The notes beneath the pieces were generated by a model. It was not told the origin of the DNA and did not search any database. It saw only the letters and a list, made by a program, of their open reading frames with translations. Below, one piece after another: positions 1 to 7,153 of a stretch of DNA of 8,093 nt. A program made the position numbers and the translations under genes. This stretch comes from Gammaproteobacteria bacterium (lineage in GTDB: Bacteria; Pseudomonadota; Gammaproteobacteria; Competibacterales; Competibacteraceae), in assembly GCA_020047885.1 (NCBI GenBank), contig JAIFNF010000124.1, forward strand, positions 1 to 8,093. Reading direction: 5' to 3'. The stretch's first letter is position 1, and every line of letters begins with the position of its first letter.

Positions 1-914
1 CGCTGATGGGGCCGGGTTCGTTGCTAGCCGATCCGGTGACGGCGGTTTCCCTGTCACTCGGGCTGATGTTTGGCACCGCCGGTCTGCCGCATATCCTGAT
101 GCGGTTTTTTACCGTGCCCAATGCCAAAGAAGCGCGTAAGAGCGTGTTCGTCGCCACCTTATGTGTCGGCTTCTTCTTCTGCGCAGTGGCCATCATGGGG
201 TTGACGGCCATCACCATCGTCGGCACGCAGCCACAGTATTTCGAGGGCGGTGTGCTCGGGTCCAAGTTATTGGGCGGCAACAACATGCCCGCTATGCATC
301 TGGCTCATGCGGTCGGCGGCAACATGATGCTGGGCTTCCTGTCCGCCGTGGCCTTTGCGACCATTCTCGCCGTGGTGTCCGGACTGGCGCTGGCCGGCGC
401 TTCGGCGATCTCCCATGACCTCTACGCCAACGTGATCCGCAAGGGGCAGGCGACTGAAGCTGAGGAAGTCCGCATGTCCAAGATCTCCTCGCTGGGACTG
501 GGCGTCATTGCCGTGTTGCTCGGGATTGTGTTTGAAAAGCAGAACGTGGCGTTCATGGTCGGCCTGGCTTTCGGCGTCGCGGCATCCTGTAATTTCCCGG
601 TGCTGATCCTGTCCATGTACTGGAAGGGCTTGACCACCCGCGGCGCGATCTGGGGCAGTGTGATTGGCCTGGTGTCGGCGGTGTTGATCGTGGTGTTCTC
701 GAAGGCGGTCTGGGTCGTGGTGCTCGGTAACGAAAAGCCGTTGTTCCCGTATGAACAGCCCGCGATCTTCTCCATGCCGCTGGCGTTCTTCTTTGCCTGG
801 CTGGGTTCGGTGACGGATAGCAGTGCTCGCGCCACTCAGGAGAAAGCCGCGTTCGAAGATCAGTACGTGCGGGCGCAAACCGGCTTCGGCGCGGCCGGCG
901 CAGCAGCGCACTAA
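1..914 (+). CDS. actP: Cation/acetate symporter ActP, C-terminal part (5' end outside the window)
   Basis: This is an inner-membrane sodium:solute symporter (SSS family) that imports acetate and similar short carboxylates. The reading frame is open from the left edge, so the visible ~303 codons are the C-terminal part of a protein that is about 549 residues long in E. coli. The first ATG at position 6 is internal and is not the start. Stretches recalled from E. coli ActP are nearly unchanged: [65 protein letters not shown] and the end motif RAQTGFG. Hydrophobic helices are visible around residues 46-72, 105-135, 160-176, 182-204, 213-240 and 252-268, counting from the Met at position 6. The C-terminal tail is hydrophilic. 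The gene usually follows a DUF485 (yjcH) gene, which would lie to the left of this window. It ends in TAA and converges with the exonuclease fusion gene. Confidence 0.95.
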   Translation, partial: LMGPGSLLADPVTAVSLSLGLMFGTAGLPHILMRFFTVPNAKEARKSVFVATLCVGFFFCAVAIMGLTAITIVGTQPQYFEGGVLGSKLLGGNNMPAMHLAHAVGGNMMLGFLSAVAFATILAVVSGLALAGASAISHDLYANVIRKGQATEAEEVRMSKISSLGLGVIAVLLGIVFEKQNVAFMVGLAFGVAASCNFPVLILSMYWKGLTTRGAIWGSVIGLVSAVLIVVFSKAVWVVVLGNEKPLFPYEQPAIFSMPLAFFFAWLGSVTDSSARATQEKAAFEDQYVRAQTGFGAAGAAAH

Positions 915-953
915 CTTCTACCTTTAACCTAATCCTTTCTCACTCCCCACCTC

Positions 954-982
954 ACACTCTCCCTCGCCATGGGGGAGGGTGT
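954..982. terminator. GC-rich hairpin between convergent genes, possible bidirectional terminator or dispersed palindrome
   Basis: The arm at 954-965 (ACACTCTCCCTC) pairs with 971-982 (GGGGGAGGGTGT) over 12 positions, two of them G-U wobbles when read as + strand RNA. The loop is five bases, GCCAT. It lies 40 bp after the actP stop and 41 bp beyond the end of the opposing exonuclease gene, where a shared terminator would be expected. No U-run follows directly on either strand, so it is not a classic intrinsic terminator. The CTCACTCCCCACCTCAC stretch before it, and the CCCTC/GAGGG core, suggest a degenerate member of the CCCTCTCCC/GGGAGAGGG intergenic repeats common in proteobacterial genomes. 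The rest of the 915-1022 gap shows nothing else. Confidence 0.5.
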
Positions 983-1022
983 CGTAGCCGAACCGTCAGC
1001 GTTTCGTTTCCGTAGCGTCCAT

Positions 1023-3179
1023 TCAGTACTTCACTTTCTGGTAAATCTTCTCCGTCGCGGCTCGCGCATCGCCCAGCGTCCGCACCCCTTGCGCCATCAG
1101 TAGCGGAATCATCCGCAGGAACACTTCCCCGGTCACCAGCGCATCGCCCAGCGCCGTATGGCGCGCCAGGATCTTCACGCCCAATCGCCCGCAAATCGCT
1201 TCCAGGGCATGGGATTCCTGATGAGGGTGCAGCACTTCCGACAGGAGCAGCGTATCCAGTACCGGTTGGGTGAAACGGACGCCGGTTGATGCTTCTTTCA
1301 ATTGCAGAAAACGCAGGTCAAACGCAGCGTTATGGGCGATCAGTACGGCATCCGCGCAGTATTCATGGAACTGTGGCAACACGATGTCGATGGTCGGCTG
1401 GCCGCGCAGCATCTCGTTGGAAATGCCATGAATGGTCTGCGACAGCGGATCAATCGGCCGCTTCGGGTCGATCAGTTGTTCGTAAGTCTCATAGCGCAAG
1501 AGGCGGTTGTTGACGATGCGGACTGCGCCGATAGAAATAATCTCATCACCAGCCGTTGGATTCAGGCCAGTCGTCTCGGTATCGAAGATGGTGTACGACA
1601 GCTCGGTCAGCGACCGCTGATCAAGTGCCGACGTCTGGCCGGCCTGGTGGAACAGGTCAAAATCGTAGAACTCCGGTCGGCTTTCCCCGGAACGTGCGAG
1701 CGCACCGGCTACCGGCTGAGTTGGTTGAGCGAGGGGCAACAGCCAGCGAAACAGCGGTTGTTGCCGCGCCTGGTCCACCATGTACACAATCTCCGCCCCA
1801 TGGCGTTCGATGACATCGCGGAAGGAGAGTGGACTTTCTTCACCACCGGCGGTCATCGGATCGGTTTCCCAGCCGTACAGGGTGCGTTGCGAAAGGAACG
1901 GCTCGGTCCAGAGCATGTCCAGTTGCGCAATCCGGGCATGGCGCTCCAGATGGAACTGCAATTCGCGTACCCCGACTTCGTTGAGCAAGCGGCTGGCGAC
2001 ATAGCTGATCGCCTGCACGAGTGTATAGCTGTCCACCTTGACCCACAGTCCTTCATCCGCCGTTTCCAGCAGCGTGGTGATGCCCAGGCGGTTTTCGATG
2101 CGGCGCTGCGCGGCGGCGATCAGGTCTACGCACCGCATTTCTTCCAGCGGCCAGCGGGTTTTCAGGGAATCAGCGTGTTCAGCTATCGTTTGCTCCAATC
2201 GCTCGCTCAGACTACAGGTCTCTTCGTGGATGACCTGCAGGAACCGGTCGCGATGGATGATTTCGCAGTCCGGGTAATGCATCAGGGTTTCCACCGCGGC
2301 GCGAATATTCGCCAGTGCTGAGCGACTGCCATCGGTGAGCGATTGCAGCAGCATATCGCGGGTCGCGTCCACCTCGAAGGTGCGGGTAATGTTCTCCAGG
2401 GTCATGACTAATCCACTGACGACCGGAGGCGATGTTGAGGACAATGGCTGAGTGGCCAGCACCGGTGCCATTTGCACCCGGACAAATTGACCGGCGCGGG
2501 TGGTGATGACGAACTGAGCGGTCGGATCCGCTTCCGCACGTTCCAGGCGGCCTTGCACACGCTCCAGCGCGTGATTCAACTGGTTATGATCGATGATGGC
2601 CGCGATAGAGCGACCCAAGCCGACCAGGGCAGCGGTTCCCTGGTGGTTTCCGCCGAGGGCTTGGCGGGCGCGTTCGTTATAGAGCAGGATGCGGCCATCG
2701 CGGTTGCAGACCAGTACGCCCTGGGATAGCTCGGACATCAGCGCCGCCAGCCGGTTTTTCTCTTCTTCGACCGACGATTTGGCCTGAGCGACCTTGGCTT
2801 CCAGATCACGCGCCAGATTTTCGCTGTATTCCGCCAGATCATTGACCGCCTGCGTCAGCGCCCGGATTTCGGCAGGACTGGACGGTTCGAGACGATGGCT
2901 GGGATGGGCGCTGAGAATAATGCGGATGCCTTCAACGATTTTCAGCGGACCCTTGACGTACTGTTGCCAGGCGACGGCAAAGGCAATGCCGAGAATGGCC
3001 AGCGTCAGCACTTTTAACTCGATCAGCAGCTCCAGTTGCGGGGTCAGCATCGCCAGCAAGTGTTGCTGATTTTCCGGTGCCAAAACGTGGTAGAAGGCGT
3101 AGCCGGCAGCACATTCCAGACCCGCGATCAGCGTCAGAAACCCGGTAAGAGATATAATTATTTTGATATTTTCGTTCAC
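1023..3179 (-). CDS. Membrane-anchored HAMP/PAS/degenerate histidine-kinase protein fused to a DEDDh 3'-5' exonuclease
   Basis: The C-terminal third is a complete DnaQ-like exonuclease. Exo I is DTETTG at 533-538 (Asp533, Glu535), Exo II is HNAAFD at 616-621 (Asp621), and Exo III is His674 with Asp679, so all DEDDh residues are present. The N-terminal part looks like a sensor kinase: transmembrane helices at about 8-31 and 52-72, a HAMP-like linker at 76-125, a charged coiled coil at 120-148 and a PAS-like domain at about 144-265. The region 268-345 aligns in character with a kinase dimerisation domain, but LTDGSRSAL stands where the H-E-x-x-x-P phosphoacceptor box belongs. The ATPase-like region 350-485 has no N-box Asn and no DxGxG motif, although it keeps the terminal IERHG...FRWLLPLA shape. 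It is therefore probably a pseudokinase that senses or dimerises and controls a nuclease, which could act on RNA or single-stranded DNA at the inner membrane. The start is GTG at 3179. An in-frame TAA two codons upstream limits the choice, and no clear Shine-Dalgarno sequence is visible. The first codons are AT-rich. Confidence 0.88.
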   Translation of the reverse strand: MNENIKIIISLTGFLTLIAGLECAAGYAFYHVLAPENQQHLLAMLTPQLELLIELKVLTLAILGIAFAVAWQQYVKGPLKIVEGIRIILSAHPSHRLEPSSPAEIRALTQAVNDLAEYSENLARDLEAKVAQAKSSVEEEKNRLAALMSELSQGVLVCNRDGRILLYNERARQALGGNHQGTAALVGLGRSIAAIIDHNQLNHALERVQGRLERAEADPTAQFVITTRAGQFVRVQMAPVLATQPLSSTSPPVVSGLVMTLENITRTFEVDATRDMLLQSLTDGSRSALANIRAAVETLMHYPDCEIIHRDRFLQVIHEETCSLSERLEQTIAEHADSLKTRWPLEEMRCVDLIAAAQRRIENRLGITTLLETADEGLWVKVDSYTLVQAISYVASRLLNEVGVRELQFHLERHARIAQLDMLWTEPFLSQRTLYGWETDPMTAGGEESPLSFRDVIERHGAEIVYMVDQARQQPLFRWLLPLAQPTQPVAGALARSGESRPEFYDFDLFHQAGQTSALDQRSLTELSYTIFDTETTGLNPTAGDEIISIGAVRIVNNRLLRYETYEQLIDPKRPIDPLSQTIHGISNEMLRGQPTIDIVLPQFHEYCADAVLIAHNAAFDLRFLQLKEASTGVRFTQPVLDTLLLSEVLHPHQESHALEAICGRLGVKILARHTALGDALVTGEVFLRMIPLLMAQGVRTLGDARAATEKIYQKVKY
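3153..3158 (+). promoter_or_regulatory. Possible -10 element (TATAAT) for the rightward operon
   Basis: A perfect TATAAT reads rightward inside the first codons of the leftward exonuclease gene. A weak -35 match, GCGTCA at 3131-3136 (3 of 6 consensus bases), lies 16 bp upstream. Transcripts from here would start near 3165 and carry a leader of about 175 nt before the ATG at 3341. The tract is AT-rich because it encodes Ile and Lys codons, so chance is a serious alternative. Confidence 0.22.
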
Positions 3180-3340
3180 AATTTAAAAATCAGCATTTAA
3201 AAGCGGGTTAAGTGTGGCGTGTTCTTCATAGTGTAGAACCCAGTGCCGGAAAATTTTTATGAAAACCGGCTTTCTAATCCCTAAATCGCCTGGAAGCGTT
3301 TATGGTTATACCGACCCGCTCACTTTTTAGAGGTGAATTC
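3180..3340. promoter_or_regulatory. Divergent intergenic region with a GCCGG-N16-CCGGC inverted repeat
   Basis: These 161 bp separate the leftward exonuclease gene from the rightward DUF4139 operon and are the natural site for both promoters. The region is much richer in A and T than its neighbours. GCCGG (3245-3249) and CCGGC (3266-3270) form an inverted repeat around an AT-rich core containing AAAATTTT, with about 21 bp (two helical turns) between arm centres, which could suit a dimeric regulator. Positions 3307-3312 (TATACC) and 3227-3232 (CATAGT) match four of six -10 bases, but neither has a convincing -35 box. I see no hairpin followed by a T-run and no riboswitch. Confidence 0.4.
3329..3335 (+). 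promoter_or_regulatory. Ribosome binding site deciding the start at 3341
   Basis: AGAGGTG lies six bases upstream of the ATG at 3341. The alternative in-frame ATG at 3302 has no comparable site and would add 13 residues, including two arginines, before the signal peptide. This site therefore favours the shorter protein. Confidence 0.75.
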
Positions 3341-4525
3341 ATGAACCAAACTCGATTGCTCTACCCCTTGGGCGTCCTGCTGCTGCTGGGCATTGGCCCA
3401 CTGGACGCTTTGGCTCGCATCAAACTCACCACCCTGCCGGTGCGGGAACGGGTGCAGATCCATCTCGACCATCCCCAGCTCGCTCTGGTGGAAGAGGAAC
3501 GCATCGTCCCTCTGGTCAAAGGTGTCAATCAGGTCGATTTCTCCTGGGCGAATACCCGCATTGATCCCGATAGCCTGGTGCTGCGCATTCTCCCGACATC
3601 GGGCGATCAGCCACTGGATGCCAAGGTGCTGTCGGTCAGTTATCCACCGAATGAGAACGCCCTGGTCTGGTCGGTTTCGGCCAGCGCCTCGGGTGCGGCG
3701 CGCGTGCGTATCAGTTACGCGCTAGGCGGGTTGAGCAAGGATTTCCATTATCGGGCGGTGGCGGGTCGCGATGAGAAAACTCTGGAACTGGCGCAATACC
3801 TGCGGGTGAATAACCACGCCAATGAAGCTTATGACCTGGCGCAATTCGAGACCGGGATCGGCGCAGAGTTTGAGAAGCCGCTCGGTTTGAACGAGACCAA
3901 GGAAATGGAAATCAACCGCTTCGCCAATATCCCGGTGCATAAGACCTATACCAGCGATCCGGTGAAATTTGGCTATCTCGACCGCGCCCAGGACAAGCTG
4001 AATGTGCCGATGCACTACGTCATCAAGAACGCCGGCGGTTCGTTGGGAAAGGCGGCCTTGCCGGAGGGGAAGGCGCGCATTTTCCAAAATGACGGCAAGG
4101 GCGGTTCGGCCTTCCTCGGCGAGGATCGTGGCACGTTCACTCCCCCTGACGACGAACTGGAACTCTATCTGGGTCTGGCTCGCGACATCGTGGTCAAGCG
4201 CACCATCGACCGCAGCGAGCGGCAGCGCGTCGCGGGCAATCTCTATCGGTACGACGTGACCGTGAAATACGAGATTGAGAATTTCAAGGATGCGCCAGCA
4301 ACGCTGGACATTGTCGAGAGCGTCCGGTACATCCGCGATCAGCTCAACCGCCATGAGCGCGACCCGGAATGGCGACTCGGTGATGGTACGTTACGCAATC
4401 CCGATCCGGAGAAGAGCGACGCCGATAAGCTCCTGTTTCACGTCGATCTACCCGCCCGGCCTGCCGACGGTCCCGCCCCGAAGCAGACACAGACCCTGCG
4501 GCTAACCCTGAATAATGAGTGGTGA
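3341..4525 (+). CDS. Exported DUF4139-type protein, first of a tandem pair
   Basis: The 394-residue product begins with a clear signal peptide: MNQTR, a hydrophobic stretch around 6-19, and probable cleavage after ALA at residue 25. It should be periplasmic or otherwise exported, with no further membrane segment. The body resembles DUF4139 proteins, which also include the MuiA 'mucoidy inhibitor' group, and whose biochemical role is not established. It is a clear paralogue of the next gene. KGVNQVDFSWANTRIDPDS at 60-78 matches KGVNPLQFSWANTLIDPTS, and DEKTLELAQYLRVNN at 144-158 matches DEKTLRLESFVRVKN. The second half keeps the shared order PEGKARIFQNDGKGG (241-255) then ELELYLGLARDIVVKR (272-287), followed by the NLYRYDVTVKYEIEN strand region. 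Compared with its partner it lacks the long charged and Ala/Pro-rich insert and so is shorter. The start at 3341 is chosen over ATG 3302 because of the ribosome binding site and the clean signal peptide. It ends five bases before the next ATG. Confidence 0.82.
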   Translation: MNQTRLLYPLGVLLLLGIGPLDALARIKLTTLPVRERVQIHLDHPQLALVEEERIVPLVKGVNQVDFSWANTRIDPDSLVLRILPTSGDQPLDAKVLSVSYPPNENALVWSVSASASGAARVRISYALGGLSKDFHYRAVAGRDEKTLELAQYLRVNNHANEAYDLAQFETGIGAEFEKPLGLNETKEMEINRFANIPVHKTYTSDPVKFGYLDRAQDKLNVPMHYVIKNAGGSLGKAALPEGKARIFQNDGKGGSAFLGEDRGTFTPPDDELELYLGLARDIVVKRTIDRSERQRVAGNLYRYDVTVKYEIENFKDAPATLDIVESVRYIRDQLNRHERDPEWRLGDGTLRNPDPEKSDADKLLFHVDLPARPADGPAPKQTQTLRLTLNNEW

Positions 4526-4530
4526 GCGCC

Positions 4531-5967
4531 ATGACTCTGAACCGATTGGTCTGCTTCCTCTGGCTGCTGCTTCTGCCGCTGGCGCTACCCGCCCGCAACG
4601 TCGATCTGGCGACCGTTCCCGAACGGCGCACCGTGCAATTGACCATTTACAACTCCGAAGATTTGACCCTGGTGCGAGAAAGCCGGGTCGTGACCTTCAA
4701 AAAGGGCGTCAATCCCCTGCAATTTTCCTGGGCGAATACCCTGATCGATCCGACTTCGGTGGAACTGACTTTCCGGGAACCGAAGACCGGTCTGGAGGTC
4801 GCGGACACCACGTTTCCCCACGACAAACCGCAGATGTTGTACTGGAACGTGCAGAGCGATGCTGACCGTGAGGCGACCATCGAGATCAGCTACTTCACCT
4901 CCGGCATTTCTTGGGCGGCGGATTATCTGGCTATCGCTGACGCCGATGAAAAGACGCTGCGGCTGGAAAGCTTCGTGCGGGTGAAGAATCTCTCCGGTGA
5001 AGATTATGAAAACGCCCAGGTGCGACTGGTAGTCGGCACGATCAATTTGGTGGAGAAAATCGCGGAACTGGCGAAATTGCCGGTCGGGCGACTGAATGAA
5101 CTCAAACGGGAGGAATACCAGGAATTGCGGCAACGAGCCGGACGCAAGGCGATGGCCCCGCCGCCGGCGCCCATGCTCTCCATGGCCGCCGGCATGGTTG
5201 CTGACGCCGCCGAAATGGAAGCGCCCAAGGAAATTATTAAGGAGGGACTGAGCGAGTATTTCATCTACACCATCGAAGGTACGGAGACAGTGCCGACCGG
5301 CTGGGCCAAGCGATTGCGCAGCTTTGAGGCCGACGCCGTGCCGATGACCGTGGAATATCGCTACCGACCCCGGGAATATGGTGATCAGTTGACCCGGTTG
5401 TATTTGTTGAAAAACGACGCAGCTTCCAAACTGGGTAGTACCCCCTTACCGGATGGGGGAATGCAAATCTTCCGCACGAATGTCGGCGGCGGCCTGAATT
5501 ATCTGGCGACGCAAGCGCTGAAATATGTCCCGATTGGCGACAAAATTGAATTAAATCTGGGCGCTGACCGGCTGGTGATTTTTGAACAGGTCAAGCAGAA
5601 GGTTTATCGCGACAACCTGTGGTTCCAGATCAAGGGCGGTAATCTCTACCGCAAACTGGGCGAGGATGGATTCAAGCTGGAATTGGACAGCCAGGTCGCC
5701 GGGTGGGATGAACACACCGTTTACCGGCAGAACATTCGCAATTACAGTCCCAAGCCGATCCATGTGCAGATTCGCCGCCACTATGTGGGTGACATCGTCT
5801 TCCGCAGCCCGCTCAATCCCATCCTGCACGATTTCCAGACCGTGCAGTTCGAGGCCGATATTGCTGCCGGTGAAAAAGCCGGGCTGGATTATGCAGTGGT
5901 CGCCCGGATGGGCTACAACCAGAAGCAGAATCGAATCGAGTTGCAAAGTGGCGAGGCGGGGCGCTGA
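4531..5967 (+). CDS. Exported DUF4139-type protein, second of a tandem pair
   Basis: With the ATG at 4531 the product has 478 residues and a compact signal peptide: MTLNR, a Leu-rich core 6-19, probable cleavage after LPA at 21. Features typical of DUF4139 proteins are visible: an N-terminal beta-rich domain with KKGVNPLQFSWANTLIDPTS (58-76), a central TSGISWAADYLAIAD segment (123-137), a charged probably helical stretch at about 172-206, then a low-complexity Ala/Pro/Met linker at 207-232. A second beta-rich part follows, with SEYFIYTIEGTETVPTGWAK (241-260), LPDGGMQIFRT and IELNLG (339-344). Function is unknown; an envelope role is inferred from export alone. Alternative GTG starts at 4519 and 4522 overlap the upstream stop, but ATG 4531 has GGTGAG at 4521-4526 and gives the better signal peptide. 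The five-base gap to the upstream gene suggests translational coupling. Its 83 extra residues over the first paralogue lie mainly in the helical and low-complexity insert. Confidence 0.84.
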   Translation: MTLNRLVCFLWLLLLPLALPARNVDLATVPERRTVQLTIYNSEDLTLVRESRVVTFKKGVNPLQFSWANTLIDPTSVELTFREPKTGLEVADTTFPHDKPQMLYWNVQSDADREATIEISYFTSGISWAADYLAIADADEKTLRLESFVRVKNLSGEDYENAQVRLVVGTINLVEKIAELAKLPVGRLNELKREEYQELRQRAGRKAMAPPPAPMLSMAAGMVADAAEMEAPKEIIKEGLSEYFIYTIEGTETVPTGWAKRLRSFEADAVPMTVEYRYRPREYGDQLTRLYLLKNDAASKLGSTPLPDGGMQIFRTNVGGGLNYLATQALKYVPIGDKIELNLGADRLVIFEQVKQKVYRDNLWFQIKGGNLYRKLGEDGFKLELDSQVAGWDEHTVYRQNIRNYSPKPIHVQIRRHYVGDIVFRSPLNPILHDFQTVQFEADIAAGEKAGLDYAVVARMGYNQKQNRIELQSGEAGR

Positions 5968-5981
5968 TGCCTCGACGCGAA

Positions 5982-6003
5982 CCCTCCTCGGCCAGGAGGA
6001 GGG
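5982..6003 (+). repeat. Palindrome covering the ribosome binding site of the FAD oxidoreductase gene
   Basis: CCCTCCT at 5982-5988 is the exact reverse complement of AGGAGGG at 5997-6003, with an eight-base loop. A register shift pairs CCTCCT (5983-5988) with AGGAGG (5994-5999) around CGGCC. The right arm is the purine-rich Shine-Dalgarno tract at 5994-6004 for the ATG at 6010, so folding would hide the ribosome binding site. The core and the flanking GGGTTGGGATGA resemble the CCCTCTCCC/GGGAGAGGG intergenic repeat type also seen at 954-982. This element fills most of the 42-bp gap after the DUF4139 gene. Confidence 0.5.
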
Positions 6004-6009
6004 GTTGGG

Positions 6010-7125
6010 ATGAATGTGGAAACTGTTGAAGCGGTTGTGATCGGCGCTGGCGTGATCGGATTAGCGATTGCCAGAGCGCTGGCGCTGGCGGGTCGTGAGG
6101 TGCTGATTCTGGAAGCAGCGGAGCGATTCGGTACGCAGACCTCGTCACGCAATTCCGAAGTCATTCATGCGGGTCTGTATTACCCGCCCGGTTCGTGGAA
6201 AGCCCGTCTGTGCCTGGCCGGCAAGGCACAGCTTTACCGCTATTGCACCGAGCGCGGCATTGCGCATCGCGCCATCGGCAAGGTGCTGGTCGCCTGCGAT
6301 GCCATGGAATTGTCGATGCTGGCCGCTTACGCCGAACGGGCTGCTGCGAATGGCGTTCCCCTGCAATCACTGACCGCTGCGGAAATTCGGGGTCTGGAAC
6401 CGGCAGTTCACGCGCTGGCCGGTCTTTATTCGCCCACGACCGGTATTCTGGACAGCCACGGATTCATGCTGGCGCTGCTAGGTGATGCCGAACAGGCAGG
6501 AGCAACGCTGGCGACCCGAACACCGGTTATTGGAGGACGCATCACCGCCAGCGGGATGGTGTTGCACACCGGTGGCGAGGCCCCGTGGCGTTTGCAGAGC
6601 CGGATCGTGATCAATGCCGCCGGGCTGTTTGCCCAGGACGTAGCGCGGCGCATTACAGGATTTCCATTGGCCTGCATTCCGCCGACCTTTTACGCTAAGG
6701 GTCACTATTTCACGCTCAGCGGGCGGACGCCGTTCCAGCATCTGGTCTACCCGATGCCGGATCACGCGGGGCTGGGCATTCACGCGACGCTCGATCTGGG
6801 CGGACAGTGCAAGTTTGGCCCGGATGTCAGCGGTTGGCCGACCACTCCGGACTATGCGTTCGAGACCGGGCTGGAGGCCAAATTCTACCGGGCCATCCGG
6901 CGTTATTATCCCGATCTGGCGGATGGAACGCTCCAGCCCGGCTATACCGGCCTTCGGCCCAAGATCACCGGGCCGACCGAAGCCGCTGGCGATTTCCTGA
7001 TCCAGGGGCCAGCAGCGCATGGCGTCCCCGGACTGGTGAACCTGTTTGGCATGGAATCGCCCGGACTGACCGCCGCACTGGCCATCGCGACCGAGGTGGC
7101 GGGCTTGACCTCTTCCTCACCTTGA
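6010..7125 (+). CDS. FAD-dependent oxidoreductase of the DAO superfamily, L-2-hydroxyglutarate dehydrogenase-like (COG0579 type)
   Basis: The 371-residue product is a soluble flavoprotein. An N-terminal Rossmann FAD-binding site is plain: VVIGAGVIGLAIARAL at 9-24, with Gly12, Gly14 and Gly17, and Glu35 at the end of the second strand for the adenosine ribose. TSSRNSEVIHAGLYYPPGS (44-62) is close to the HNSGVIHAGVYYTPGS block of E. coli LhgO, as recalled. The end of the protein has GYTGLRPKITGP (311-322), then FLIQGP and NLFGMESPGLTAALA (344-358), the usual closing flavin-contact region of this family. The expected reaction is oxidation of a 2-hydroxy acid to the 2-keto acid, passing electrons to a quinone or oxygen. 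The substrate cannot be read from the sequence, so lhgO is not assigned; the protein is also shorter than E. coli LhgO (about 420 residues). The start is supported by the AGGAGGAGGGG tract at 5994-6004. It probably shares a transcript with the DUF4139 genes upstream and the FFLEELY gene 28 bp downstream. Confidence 0.88.
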   Translation: MNVETVEAVVIGAGVIGLAIARALALAGREVLILEAAERFGTQTSSRNSEVIHAGLYYPPGSWKARLCLAGKAQLYRYCTERGIAHRAIGKVLVACDAMELSMLAAYAERAAANGVPLQSLTAAEIRGLEPAVHALAGLYSPTTGILDSHGFMLALLGDAEQAGATLATRTPVIGGRITASGMVLHTGGEAPWRLQSRIVINAAGLFAQDVARRITGFPLACIPPTFYAKGHYFTLSGRTPFQHLVYPMPDHAGLGIHATLDLGGQCKFGPDVSGWPTTPDYAFETGLEAKFYRAIRRYYPDLADGTLQPGYTGLRPKITGPTEAAGDFLIQGPAAHGVPGLVNLFGMESPGLTAALAIATEVAGLTSSSP

Positions 7126-7153
7126 AGGACAGGACTTCTCGCGGAAAACCCGG

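Noticed and set aside
267..911. 214-codon open frame on the - strand opposite actP
   Set aside because: The + strand protein matches ActP throughout. The antisense product is rich in His, Arg and Gln with no fold-like pattern.
954..982. Classic rho-independent terminator
   Set aside because: The hairpin is strong but no U-run follows on either strand, so only a possible terminator or repeat is claimed.
1302..2321. Long 339-codon open frame on the + strand opposite the exonuclease fusion gene
   Set aside because: It lies antisense within a gene whose protein has clear domains and motifs, shows no recognisable motif itself, and has no ribosome binding site. It is a side effect of GC-biased codon use.
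1023..3179. Active histidine kinase
   Set aside because: The H-box phosphoacceptor is replaced by LTDGSRSAL and no N box Asn or DxGxG motif is present.
3722..4354. 210-codon open frame on the - strand inside the first DUF4139 gene
   Set aside because: The + strand frame has a signal peptide, ribosome binding site and paralogue similarity. The antisense frame has none of these.
6478..7020. 180-codon open frame on the - strand inside the FAD oxidoreductase gene
   Set aside because: It is antisense to conserved flavoprotein motifs, and no start signal or domain is visible.
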